Program-made: the position numbers and the translations under genes
Notes under the pieces: generated by a model
Told to the model about the DNA's origin: nothing
The model's input: the letters and a program-made list of their open reading frames with translations, nothing else
Database searches by the model: none
Assembly (NCBI GenBank): GCA_014529385.2
Contig: CM043959.1
Location: forward strand, 63,129,753-63,193,752
DNA length: 64,000 nt
Origin: Adiantum capillus-veneris
Taxonomy: Eukaryota; Streptophyta; Polypodiopsida; Polypodiales; Pteridaceae
Reading direction: 5' to 3'
Part shown: piece after piece, positions 47,980 to 58,904 of the stretch
How the letters are laid out: each line of letters begins with the position of its first letter
Position numbering within the stretch: position 1 is the stretch's first letter

Positions 47980-48922
47980 ATGAAGGAAAAATCCAGAGTT
48001 ATGTTCCAAAAAATACAAAGATGTATTTTCATGGGAACATACTGATTTGAAAGGTGTAGATCTAGAGGTTTGCCAACATAAAATACCTCTAAATCCAGAT
48101 GCCATATCAGTATGTCTGCAAAGGTACACAATGAATCCAAACTATGGTAAGAAGGTCAAAGAGGAAATTAACAACCTTTTGAAAGACGGATTCATCACAG
48201 AAGTCATCAACAGTGATTGTCTATTCCCTATAGTGTTCGCACCAAAGAAGAATCGGAAACTGAGAGTCTGTGTGGACTACCAGAAATTGAATGCTCAAAC
48301 TATGAAAGATCCCTTTCCATTACCCTTCACCAATATGCTTCTTGATGAGATTTCAAGCCATGATATGTATATTTTTATACATGGCTATAGTGGTTACAAC
48401 CAGTTAATGATTGCTCCTGAAGATAGGAGAAAAGCCACTTTCATTACTAAATGTGGTGTATTCATGTATTTAGTCATGCCATTTTGTCTTTGCAATACTC
48501 CAACAACATTCCAACGTTGCATGATGGAGATATTTAGTGAATTCTTGCACAGGTTTCTAGCTATATCTATGGATGAATTCATTGTATTCTCAACTGAGGA
48601 GAAGCATCTACTATTTTTGGAAATGGTTTTTCAGCGATGTAAGGAGAAGAGGATCTACTTGAATCCATTCAAGTCTGTCTTTTTGGTATGGAAGGGACAA
48701 TTACTGGGGCATATAGTGTCCAAAAATGGCATAGAGATGGCCAATGATAAAGTCGAGTGTGTTCTGCATGCTAAGACACCCCGCATAGAGTCTGAATTGA
48801 GTTCATTCTTGGGGTATATAAATTTTTACAGAAGATTTTCTTACATGTTTGCTGTAAAGGTGTTACCTCTACATGATCCAAGGAAGATTAATCAGATGCA
48901 TGATGTTTCTCATGGAGTTTGA
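47980..48922 (+). pseudogene. reverse transcriptase
   Basis: Open for 291 codons from 48,047. It reads PNYGKKVKEEINNLLKDGFI, RKLRVCVDYQKLNAQTMKDP, FIHGYSGYNQLMIAPEDRR, MPFCLCNTPTTFQRCMMEIF and LLGHIVSKNGIEMANDKV. The polymerase motif that should contain Asp-Asp reads AISMDEFIVFS, so the second Asp is Glu. The first catalytic Asp (FLDGYSGYN in relatives) is His (FIHGYSGYN). It must be inactive although the frame is long. The frame ends where RNase H should begin. Confidence 0.92.
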
Positions 48923-49240
48923 GTTTCTCATATTCCACAAGCCTGGTAAATCTCATTGTGGTGTTGATTTTCTTCCCAGAAGTACTCACGACTACTGTGA
49001 AATCTCCTTGAGGGATGAGCCAGTAGATGCAGAGCTGTCTCAGGTGAGAGTTGAGGAGAACTCAGACCCTGAATGGTATGATGTATCCCAGTTCCTTTCA
49101 AGAGGAGGATTCCAAGACAATTGGACTCAGAATCAAAAGAAATCTTTGATAATTAAGAGTCTAAAGTTCACCATAATAGGAGGATTGGTCTATAGATTGG
49201 GCATAGATGGTGTTCTTTGAAGGTGTGTGCCAATGGAAGG
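48900..49240 (+). pseudogene. RNase H end and linker (RNase H deleted)
   Basis: MFLMEFEFLIFHKPGKSHCG and VDFLPRS are the end of the RNase H/connection region. The preceding 120 or so residues expected after RT are absent, an internal deletion near 48,885-48,900. Confidence 0.75.
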
Positions 49241-50330
49241 GAGGACACGATGGGGATTCTGGAGGACTCTTCTCCACTGATATCACTTATAAAAAGATTT
49301 TGCAAACCGCATTATGGTGGAAAACCCTGATAGCGGATGCCTGAAGTTTCTGCAAGACTTGTGATATATGTCAGAGAATGGACAGACCAATAGCGGCTGA
49401 TATGACTCCCCTCACCCAGTACAGCCACTGGGAGTATTCATGAAATGGGGTTTGGACTTCATGGATTCATTCAAGAAGGTCACTCCAAGGAAGAACTGAT
49501 ACATCTTGATGGCTACCTGTTATATCACTAAATGGGTAGAAGCCTAGGCTCTTCCAGATAATACTGCCAAATCCAGTGCTGTTTTTTGTTTGAAAACATT
49601 ATCTGCCATTATAGATGCCCCATTGAAATTGTGTCTGAGCAAGGGGCACATTTCATTAATGACACAATGGAAATTTTAATGGAGATGCTCTCAGTTAAGC
49701 ACAAGAAATTGACTCCGTATTATCCCAGGTGCAATGGTCAAGCAGAAAGCAGTAATAAAACCATCAAGAATATTTCGACCAAGATTATTCAGAAGGAGCC
49801 AAAGCAGTGAGATATCAAGCTCGAGACTGTTCTATGGGCCTATAGAACAGCTTATAAAGTCACCAATGGAATGACACCTTTCATAATGATGTATGGTATT
49901 GTAGTTCCTATTGAATTTATAATTCCCAGTCTCAAAATGGCAGTTGAATATGGATTAGATTTGAATCATAATCTCAAACAAAGACTGGAGGAATTATTGC
50001 AGCTGGTTGAGTTATGACAAAGAGCCATTCTAGAACAGGAGATTGTTCAGCAACACAGAAAGCATTGGCATGATAGAAGGATAAAGGTTAGGGAGTTTCA
50101 GAAGTGTGACTTAGTTTTTCTATATCAGTCCAAACTGGGACCTAAGAAACCGAATTTGAAGATAGCTTGGTCTGGTCCATTTGAAGTTGATTGGGTATTT
50201 TCAAATGGCACAGTGAGATAGAAAGACTTATCGGGATTACAGCTACCAGGTGTTTATAATGTAGCCACGATCAAGTTATATTATCCTAATGACAAGGAGA
50301 CCTCTAGAGGTGATGATATTGGTATTCTAG
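49240..50330 (+). pseudogene. integrase
   Basis: Zinc-finger remnant (CKTCDICQR-like, about 49,355). WGLDFMDSFKKVTPRKN carries the first Asp and ITKWVEA follows. After a frameshift comes IVSEQGAHFINDTMEILM, where relatives have Ser-Asp, so the second Asp is Glu. YYPRCNGQAESSNKTIK has the catalytic Glu region intact. Then VLWAYRTAYKVTNGMTPF and the C-terminal LVELxQRAI region. Several stops. Confidence 0.88.
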
Positions 50331-50594
50331 GTATTGATGACTAGGGATCGTTAGACCCGGCTATTCTAAATCTTTTCCATGTCAACCCAGTATCAGAACC
50401 AGTAAAGTCTCAATATGACAAACCAGTGCCGGTGAAAGAGCCAGTGGATTCTCAAAATCAGTACCAGTTTCTATGGGGAAAAGGGCCAACTAGAATAAAT
50501 GTGTTAATCATTAAGGAGATTATTGAACAAAATGGCCAATTGCATGTGTGCCACGTCTCCATCGGCGCACATAACTCTAGGAACGGTAAGTAGT

Positions 50595-50839
50595 GGATTG
50601 ATTACAAGAGTAAGTGATTACAGAGTTGAAAGCCAATAGCTTATGAAGCTAAACGTCTAGAAGCAAGAGCCCGTAAGACAAAAGTGAAAAAAAGCCCCGG
50701 ATATAGTGTAGTGGCTCCTATTTATAGGCTTACAGAGTTACTATAGTAACTGTTGTAATTACTGCCAATGTAGTTGTTCTCGCTGGTCGGCCTTCTAAGG
50801 AGCCGTTCTGGCCTGCTAGGACTGTCCTCCCCTTCTACA
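50595..50839 (-). repeat. inverted LTR fragment
   Basis: Minus strand starts TGTAGAAGGGGAGGACAGTC and matches 42,809-43,060 through the TATA box and to about AATCAATCC, where homology stops. Confidence 0.88.
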
Positions 50840-53800
50840 ACCTTCCCTCTTTTCTTGAATTTTGGTATAAACCAAAATTTCCTTTTGACTGGGCAAACAA
50901 ATCCACTGCCTGCCATCAGATTTGTTGTTGAGAAAACCAGTCTAGTTTTGTGAGTTGGCGGATGTTCCTCATGATAGTACTCTTTCAATATTTTGAGCTT
51001 TATGCCGTACTTCATGCTTGTTGAGTTATTCACACCCATATAGTTGTAATTCCAAGGGTACCCATCCAAGGAGATTCCATTGCCTACTAGATAGTTGGAA
51101 AATCCACCATCTGATTCGGAGATAGAACTACCCACTATCCTTCCACTGAACTCGCTTCCTCTTGCCCTTCTTCTTCTTTGGTGCCTCAAAAGTCCCAGTG
51201 CCAGCATTGCATGCGGGATTCACTAGTAGTAATAGGGGGATGCCACCTGCGTGCAACAAAACTGCATTTTTAACCCCTATATACGGGACCCTCCTATGTA
51301 AAATCTATCCATTTGGCCTTAGAAAACCCCCCTATTGTACACTCACGTGATACCATACAGTAACCCTTAGTGAATACCCCGTGCAACATTGTCCTTCTGA
51401 ATAAGTCTATAAATGGCATCCTACTCAAGTTGAACCGGCCTTTCTGTGGTTATCTAAAATTCATAAGGCGATAAGTTTTGATGTCGGGATCATATAAATT
51501 GTGTTTGCCCTTAGTCAAATGGGTTCTAGACAATTTATGACAATGCGAGGCTATGTGAATCCATCCCTACAAGAGTGGCTAATTTGTCTTCATTCTAGCT
51601 TTGAAGAGAATCTCCGCCATTTCTCTGTATTGTGGTCCCACTCCTGGTTTGGCAGTGATATCCTTTTCAGGAATCTTGGAGGACTCCATAGTCAGTTAAA
51701 GTAACTAATTTGTGATCTTCGTTAATCCACGGAGCTGGACCTTCCACTACCCCATACAAAGGTTGAACCTTTGCATTTCTCTCTGTAGATCCATGACAAT
51801 GTCTTTTTTGAGGGTATCATTAACAAGTGATTTCCACGTTTTCCAGTCCGTATTGGCTTGCTCATACCAGTCATGAAGTTCATCACTGGTGCTGAAGTAA
51901 GTGAGCCGATCTACTGGTTTTTGATGTTGAGGATACAAAGCTGGGAAGAATCTTGGCAGTTTTGGCTCCTTGGCAGGTAAATCATACAAGAGTACTGGAG
52001 AATCAAGCATAAACTCCAAAAAATTGAGAACAGTTTGGTTCTCCTAGTAATTTGGACCAACTGAAAGATTTTTCAAATAGCAGTTGCCTATTCTCCTACT
52101 GACATTTGTGTCCAGGGTCCTTTACTGCTGGTAGCTTGATCTTCAAGGATGGCCTGCACCCTTTGATCCAAGACACCTCTGGCAATTTGCATCTGAAGCA
52201 AGAGTTCTTTTAATTAAATCCTAACCTCCTTCATACATATGTATGTAGGTATGTTTCCTAGCAGCAAATCCAATTCTGTAGCTATGGAGTGAAGATTTGA
52301 AGTAGATTGTCTCTGCCAATGTGAATTGATTGTCATATCATCAAAAGTCAATGTCCACTTAGGTACCCTTTCCAATAGTAGCTGAATACTGCTTGGATGA
52401 ACAGGTAGGTGACACAACTCTTGATCATGAAAAGTAGCCGTCTTCTAGTGTTGAACCATCTCCCTGGCTTCTACATATAGCCTTTGGAAGAGTTCCAAAT
52501 AAAAAATAAGAGTTTCATCCTCAAGATACTGTCTAGTAATATGAGCTTGTTGATGCCTTAAACTCCTATTCAGTGTGATGAGCTGTAAAGAGTATTGTTC
52601 ATCATCTTCAAAAGATTCAATCACAGATTTGGATTTTCCTTTGCTATTGAGAATGTGTTGTGACTGGTGCAGTGGGGGTTCTCTAGCGTTGCCCTTAGTG
52701 TGCTGGTCACTGCCTTGGTGCTACTAATCATCCAACTGCTAGTCTTGCTGGTCCTGATCAGTACCTGGATTTCCTTTGTTGGGTCCATGCCCCCCAGTTG
52801 CAAATGATCCTCTAGATCTAGAGCCTGAGGGTGGGGAAGGAGGAGAATCATCATCATCATCATCAGGCTTGTCATCCCGTTCCTCTTCATGTTATTCTTC
52901 CTGCTCCGACTCCTCTTCATTATCATCTTGCTTATGGATATGATCCATAATGGACTGATTTACCAAGTCTATATTATATTTAGCGATCTTGTCTTGCAGA
53001 TAATTCTGAATAGACTCAAGGAGTGCCTTCAAATTATCCATTTTCAGGGCTACTTTTCCTTGTAGATTTAGGATATCAGCAAGGTTACTCTATATGTATC
53101 TCTCTGCAAGAAAATCCTTTAACACAGTGTGGGTGGCTAGTAGTTCTTAGAAATCTGCACGCTTCATATGAAAGAGAGTTTGAAATTTGTCAACATCTCT
53201 TGAAGTAGCTTCCTTCTCTTCTTTTAGTCACCGATTTTTGGTTTCTAGTTTCAAAGTCTTTGTCTGTAGCTCCTTAATTGTTCGAGTTGACTGATTCTCA
53301 GTAATAGCATTCCTCAAACTGATCAATCATTTTCCCCTCACGTTCATAAATCTGATATTGGCTACTTCCCAATTCTTCTTTCAGCCTAGCTACTTCTTCA
53401 TTGGAAACTGATACATCCATCATATGTCCTAAGGAATGGACGATAGTCTTCCATGATGCTTCGAAGGTCGCTGAGTAGTCATCAACTACTGTAGGTGAAT
53501 CAGATTCAACTGGCTCATAAACCATGACTGGAGCCATATATGGTAATGTTGCAAAATCTAGTGTTTGAAGTACTAATCTGCCTTTGAGAGGGTTATTCCG
53601 CAACTGCTACAACCGATCCTTCGTGACCAATGATAAAGCTAGTTCACTAAAAGGAGATTTGGTGACCGGGCTGGCAAGAGCTTTGCACTTTTGTTTGCTA
53701 GTATCAACTGTCACCTGTTCAATGCTTGTTATCCATTCAGTTGTTTCTTGTTGCTGGCTTTTTTTAGTGCTGACTATTGTTTGAGTCTGCTCTTTGGAAA

Positions 53801-54490
53801 TTGTTGAAGTTTGGCCTTTAGAAGATTTTTCAGTGGGTAGGGGCTGGACCTGACTCTAAAGTTTCTTTTGTAGAGTGTACTCTTTTCTAATAGAATCTTG
53901 GGTTTCTTTGAGCTACTGACCTCAGCCTATGCAGACTTCCTCTTCCGTCCAGTGATCGCCAGTTGATTACCTGGGTCCTCTTCATCTAAAGATAACTCCA
54001 CATTATCAGTTAATGGAATAGGCTTCGGATTCCAAGACAACTTTACCTGGGAAAAGGCCTCTAGAGCAGTAGCCTAGTACAAAAACTGCCAGACATACCA
54101 AGCTTTGAATAGACTCTGTGACTTCAGCTTAGCAGTCTGCTGTAAGACGTTGTGAGATAAAATTTGGCATAGATTGAATTTGGCTTTATCATCTAGCCTT
54201 TTTGGCTTTATCATCCAGCCAAAAAGGCCTTTTTGGCATAGATTGAATTTGGCTTTATCATCTAGCCTTTTTGCCAGCAGCATCCCAAACAGTTTCTCAG
54301 ACACATATGTCGGATTGTTTTTTAGACTAACTGATTTTGCAATAAACTTGTAGGCTGAGGTAACATCCACTGCAGCTATTGGAATCCCTTGCCCACCAGC
54401 TTTCATTGTCTTTCTAGCTGCTTCATCTTCCTTAAGAGCCAGACTAAGCTGGTCTGCGGATGATATGGTGGGCTTTTCTCGTTGGGCAGT
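50840..54490 (-). pseudogene. unrecognised long 3' ORF region of the inverted element
   Basis: Minus-strand frames at 54,074-54,490, 53,298-53,603, 52,621-52,926, 51,747-52,019 and 50,840-51,207 line up in one direction and look like one decayed protein of about 1,000 residues or more. Features: N-terminal AARKTMKAGGQGIPIAAVDV and LLAKRLDDKAKFNLCQ; a Lys-rich region with GRKRKSA; a coiled-coil-like SVSNEEVARLKEELGSSQYQ; an acidic-proline stretch (DDDDDDSPPSPPSGSRSRG); HDWYEQANTDWKTWKSLVND; and a C-terminal domain with DGYPWNYNYMGVNN just before the polypurine tract. Tat/Athila elements carry extra ORFs in this position, so the location is familiar, but I do not recognise the domain. Confidence 0.55.
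54167..54275. repeat. 38-bp direct repeat in the unknown ORF
   Basis: GGCATAGATTGAATTTGGCT ... ATCTAGCCTTTTTG occurs at 54,168-54,206 and 54,236-54,274. It duplicates KRLDDKAKFNLCQ in frame. Confidence 0.9.
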
Positions 54491-55148
54491 CTGAATGTAA
54501 GGTCTCTGACTCCAACCAAAAAGAGCACCCTTGTACCATGAAATGATCATAATGGAAAAAAGTTACTAATTTTAGCAGTTTTCCGAATTCTGTCAGTGCC
54601 ATGATGTTTAGAATGTTATAAAGCTTCAAAATGTGAATTAAAATAATTTTTGTGAAAAATTTCCAAAAATAGTAAGTTTTTGGTCACCCGACCCGTCCAG
54701 TCTCGACCGTCTCGAAAAACTGCACCCGTACCCCGAATTTGAGAAAAATGCATTTTCGGACCTCGAGGGCTGCTAAATATGGCAGGTACTCGGGCCAGTA
54801 TGGCTTAGTTAGAGCTTCGTATGGCAATTTACGGCATCAAAATCCGATTCGTATGACCCGTTTTAGCCTAGAACCAATTTTCCTAAAAATTGTCTGGGGA
54901 GGTACCGGGGGCCCGGGACTGTGTGGGAACAGGTCCCAGGCCACTCCAGATCAGCTTTAGCAGCTAGGGGGCGCCCTCTTGCTTTGTGGGAGTCTTGGGA
55001 AAGCTGCCAAGCCTGCAACTCAGTCTCAGAACCAGTTAACCAAGCCAACCTGACACTTGGTGGGCAGAGAACTGGACTTGCCATGCTTAACTGGAGAAGC
55101 TCCCAGATGCAATTAGCAACCCAGATCGATTTTCAGCCTGTAGGAGCC

Positions 55149-55157
55149 TATTTAAAG
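55149..55157 (+). promoter_or_regulatory. TATA box in LTR 1
   Basis: TATTTAAAG, conserved at 59,558 and 63,962. Transcription would start about 55,180, giving a short U3 (about 680 bp) and a long R-U5. Confidence 0.7.
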
Positions 55158-56043
55158 ACCTGCATACACACACACACACACACACACACTTATGATCACA
55201 CACACACACAGTGCATACACTCACACCCACACACATTGGGGAGGTGCTGCCGAATCACACAACTATTGAAGAAGAAGCTAGGAGGGAGGTGCTGCCGAAT
55301 TTTCATCTCAAGAAGCTCGATTAGATCAGAAAATCGAGAAGATTACCAGCTCTTAATCACGGTAATGACATTTTAATTAATGCTATCTGAAAATTCCTTT
55401 CTCTACCATCAAAATTTCTCGTACATTATGCCTATTCCTAGTCGGAAATCTCTATGACTACTTTCTAAATTCTCCTTATTCGTACTCTATTATGTAATCA
55501 TCATTCCATAGCTGAATTATCAGCCATTCTTCACTCTTGATTAATGATTAGAGCATAATTATCAGAATCTTCTCTCTGTAGATACCATAGTAATTAATCG
55601 GTAAGCTAGTATTGGTGCAGATTGAGGAGAATCATCATTGTAATCACTCATTAACACTGCAGCTTAATTGAATTCATTTTTCTTATTCATTAAGACATAA
55701 TTAAGGAGAAATTAATCGGTCATTAAGTCTCTATGAATTGGTTTTTTCTCACACATATGCATAGGGTAAATCTGCATCATCTAATTGCTAGGAAATAGTT
55801 TAATCATACTTAATCCAATTCTCTGGTAATTTTAATAGTGAAATCTTAATTATTCTTGATCATGCAAGCCGAATAATTATCTTAGAGCCGGTTCCCATAG
55901 GATTATGTGCCATCCTTAATGATTGCTTATGAAAGAAATCTAGACTCTCATATAGGAGGGATTAATTGATCTACCCATTGGACTGTTATGATGCTTGTGA
56001 ACCTTAGCTCTTTCCCCAAGCTAATCATTTAAAGTAGTGAGAA

Positions 56044-56184
56044 ATGGCCCCGGTTAAGAGGACGCGCTTCGGTGGTGCCCATGATCGCGAAGCAGGAACG
56101 AGCAATGTCAACGGAAAAGGGAAGGCTCCCATGGACGAGCAAATACCGGCCATCTCACGGGCCATCGATGAAGAAGTGGAAGAG
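56044..56184 (+). CDS. gag exon 1 (inside LTR 1), predicted
   Basis: ATG at 56,044 in good context (GAGAAATGGCC). 47 codons, MAPVKRTRFGGAHDREAG onward, basic then acidic (RAIDEEVEE), ending at GAG|GTAGAT, a plausible splice donor in phase 0. Without splicing the frame stops about 20 codons later. The second copy (60,449-60,589) has the same length, frame and donor, with two amino-acid changes visible. Joining to exon 2 gives an uninterrupted Gag N-terminus. This is a prediction; no transcript is available. Confidence 0.65.
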
Positions 56185-57774
56185 GTAGATCATATTATTT
56201 TTTTTTCAAGTTGTTTAAATTAACATTGCATACGCTAGTTAGTAATGCTCATATCCCTAAACATGTTGGAGAAATCCGACGGAAACCTCGGCATTGAATG
56301 CATAGTACATTTAAGTATAAAGTAGGAAAGAAATGATTGATGGGTATGCTGTTTGCAAGAGGAAAGAATGTTTGCTAGGGAAAATTTAGCTCGACATGTT
56401 CATTTTATTTCCAATGTTGAATCAGTCCTGACCCCCCTACTGATCACAGGGGGTAGAGTTCCTGGTTAAGGGCTCTTGAATCCACGACTGCTGGTTAAGC
56501 GGTGGATACCCACGACTGTTGGTTAAGCGGTGGGAACCCACGTCTTGCTTTCTATGCGGTGGGAGTGTCCATGACGTGCTTTCTATGCGGTGGACATACC
56601 TAGTTGTATGGGCAGCTAGGCGACAACGGGAGGAATAAACTCTCGCTGGAGGGGGGATGTTGTACCTCCAGAACATTGGAATTTTTATGAATAAGTTTGA
56701 GTAGAATTTTTACTAGAATTCTGTCTTGGTGTTGTTTGCAATACCGGTTGAAGGGCTGTTTTAACGAACCATGTGATTCGAAATTAAACAAGGAATATTT
56801 ATGTTGAACAACCTTTGTGGTAGTAATTAGGTCACACGATGAAGTGTGAGTGTGGGGGTGGAAAGTGGGGGCTTGGCTCAGGTTGCCAATGCCTACGAGA
56901 TGGGTGGTCCCGATTGGTCGAGAACTCTCTGTCCCCATAGTGCTTACTCGATATTAGTAATGCTCATTGCCCCTAGAGCGGGGAAGTCTCGAGAGTACGT
57001 GCCTCTGAAACATGGGGAAAAAGGCACTCGAGGCTTCTCTCCTCTTGGAAGGTGGGTCATAGGATCGTTAGATAGTTTAAGTACGCTTCCCCTGCGAGAT
57101 GGAGCTAGATCTCTTTGCTAGTAGGCTCGAACTCGACTCACTTTGTGATGAGAGATCGTCCGCTAGTCGAACCCTGAACCATTTTGTTTGCTTCCGCTAT
57201 AGATCTAGTGGCCACCAGGTTTACCATCAGATCCGTTGTTTGATACGACGGGGTGGGGACCTCACACCTGGTATCAGAGCTATGGTTTACGAACTGGAAA
57301 ATGATGTTGTTTGAAATTTTAAAAACTAAGGAATTGTAGGATAGCTCGTACTCAAAGCTTGAGCGTGATGTTGCCCAGAATAATGACATTGGATTTGTCT
57401 AGTGGATTGTCTCCTGAGTGATGTTAAAGAGTTTTACTTGTTGAGCTTGTCGGGATTCAGTGGGTTCGACATGATGTTTTTGTTTTTTGAGAAGTCGTTG
57501 GTGCGACTAGTGCTGTGGGCAGGTAGCCTGTTGATGCACATAAAGTTATAAGTATGGATCAAAGCTCTCGAGTAAAGTTTTTACCATTATTTATCGGACA
57601 ATTTTGGATGTATTCAATGGAATTTAAATGGTGGAATGGTTAAAATCCTTTGTGATAGATGTACAGATTAAGTAGGATGGTTAAGCCCAAAAGTTAAATT
57701 TCTTCTTGAGTATGGAAAAGCTTAGGTTCATTTGAGAAGAGTGCTATAGTAATGAGTTTTATACCATTGGATAG
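56185..57774 (+). other. predicted gag intron spanning LTR end and PBS
   Basis: 1,590 bp from GTAGAT to ...ATTGGATAG. Both boundaries are phase 0. It contains the LTR 1 3' end (57,266) and PBS (57,269-57,280). The equivalent in unit 2 is 60,590-62,178 (1,589 bp). The pyrimidine tract before the acceptor is weak. Confidence 0.55.
57269..57280 (+). promoter_or_regulatory. primer binding site, unit 1 (initiator Met tRNA)
   Basis: TGGTATCAGAGC, an exact tRNA-iMet complement, two bases after the LTR end. Confidence 0.95.
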
Positions 57775-58722
57775 GCACCGCCTGCTGCTCTCTACTCGGC
57801 AGCGCAAGAGAAGAAGCTCCTCCTTAAACAAGCTCAGCCTCCAACCTTTAAAGGCGAAGGGGTTAATGTGGAGAGAGATGCGGAAGTATGGATGGAAGCA
57901 ATGGACGACTATTTCGAAGCTGCAGGAACCCAACCCGTGAATCAGACCATGCTTGCGATGTTCCGCTTGTCTGGCGATGCCAAGATCTGGTGGAAACAAC
58001 ATTGCAGGGACTTGGATATCAAGGGATCTTCCCAGTCATGGGAAGACATCAAGGCTGCTGTGATGGAGCGTTACTTATCACCCGCCTATAAAACCTTGAA
58101 GATGAACGAGTTCTTTTCCCTTCGGCAGCTGACTTCATCTGTCGAAGAATATTATTCAAAGTTTGTCACTCTTCGGAGATATGCTCCTAAGATGACATTG
58201 GAACAACAGGTAGCACGGTTCTGCCAAGGACTCATCGACCCCCTGAACAACCGACTAGAAGCTCTCAGGCCAGTAACTTTGCAAGATGCCTTGCTAAGGG
58301 CCAAACCATTAGCTAAAGAGATTCAGAGGACTACCCAAGATAGTGAATACTATTTGTCAAAGAGGGCCAGGACAGACAACTGGAGTAATAGGCCAATCAA
58401 CCCTGCATACGACCATCGTTCGGTAGTAGCTACTACGACAGCTACCGAGTTTCCCAATATAAGATGCTTTGAGTGTTAGGAGTATGGACATTACAAAAGT
58501 CGATGTCCAAAAAGAATTTCCCAAACATCCGGTGCTAATAATGTACCTCTGAACATCAACGGGCGAGGTCAACCAAACGGAAGAGGAGGCCGAGGAAGAG
58601 GAAACATAGGACAAGGAAGTAGAGCTTTCGCTAATGCCAAAGTGAGACAACCAACTGTGGGTGATGAAGCTGATGAGAGAGCAGCAATGTATGATGCAAC
58701 TGCTAATCCTAGTGAGCAATAA
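57775..58722 (+). CDS. gag exon 2, unit 1 (capsid and zinc knuckle)
   Basis: Capsid-type Gag. From the predicted acceptor the frame reads LYSAAQEKKLLLKQAQPPTF, then the retrotransposon gag domain: VWMEAMDDYFEAAGTQPV, GDAKIWWKQHCRDLD, SWEDIKAAVMERYLSPAYK, LRQLTSSVEEYYSKFVTLRR and VARFCQGLIDPLNNRLEAL. Next CFEC, a UAG stop (58,477-58,479), then EYGHYKSRCPKR. The stop falls in the middle of a CX2CX4HX4C knuckle. The frame stays open for 80 more codons with an RGG-like tail (GRGGRGRGNIGQGS) to TAA at 58,720-58,722. An ATG at 57,868 is an alternative unspliced start but would cut the N-terminus. Confidence 0.88.
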
Positions 58723-58884
58723 ATCAAGCACCAGAATCTCATCAAAGTTCAGCAGAATAAGACGCATAAAGCGAAAGACTGCTCTATTATCAAAGGTTAT
58801 CTTTACTTTAGACAAAGGATATATGTACCTAAGTAGTTAGCATAGAGTTTATCCATATGTATTCTTGAGATGAGGACATCTCAA

Positions 58885-58904
58885 ATTTTTCACGTTGGGG
58901 AGGT
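58885..58904 (+). promoter_or_regulatory. polypurine tract, unit 1
   Basis: TTGGGGAGGT directly before LTR 2. Confidence 0.8.

Larger units (their letters stand above)
42809..50594 (+). mobile_element. Tat-like Ty3/gypsy element, rearranged
   Basis: Order: LTR (42,809-43,263), gag copy 1 with a copia LTR inside, gag copy 2, zinc knuckle, protease, RT, integrase. The RNase H is deleted at about 48,890. There is no 3' LTR in the same orientation; at 50,595 it meets an inverted LTR fragment of the same family. The DGG-type protease and the FLxGYSGYNQ-type RT pattern suggest the Tat/Athila side of gypsy rather than chromoviruses. Heavily mutated. Confidence 0.85.
50595..54495 (-). mobile_element. 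inverted 3' portion of a same-family gypsy element
   Basis: Minus-strand LTR fragment at 50,595-50,839, preceded (to its right) by a polypurine tract AAGAAAAGAGGGAAGG. About 3.6 kb of non-pol sequence with minus-strand frames follows. Truncated on the left inside the LTR and on the right by the TR-GAG array at 54,496. Confidence 0.75.
54496..57266 (+). repeat. TR-GAG LTR 1 (2,771 bp)
   Basis: Starts TGTAAGGTCTCTGAC and ends GGACCTCACA; ends are near-perfect inverted repeats (TGTAAGGTC / TGTGAGGTC). It holds a TATA box, a (CA)n tract (about 55,165-55,225) and gag exon 1. Confidence 0.93.

Noticed and set aside
50722-51207. Independent host gene on the minus strand
   Set aside because: The frame runs straight through a polypurine tract into an LTR, so it belongs to a retroelement.
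54863-55084. Minus-strand 73-codon frame repeated in all three LTRs
   Set aside because: Repetition only reflects LTR copies. It is shadowed by U3 promoter sequence and has no motif; sense-strand gag explains the coding.
57868-58479. gag starting at the internal ATG 57,868
   Set aside because: The frame is open about 30 codons upstream with Gag-like residues to the predicted splice acceptor, so this ATG would truncate the protein. Kept only as an alternative.
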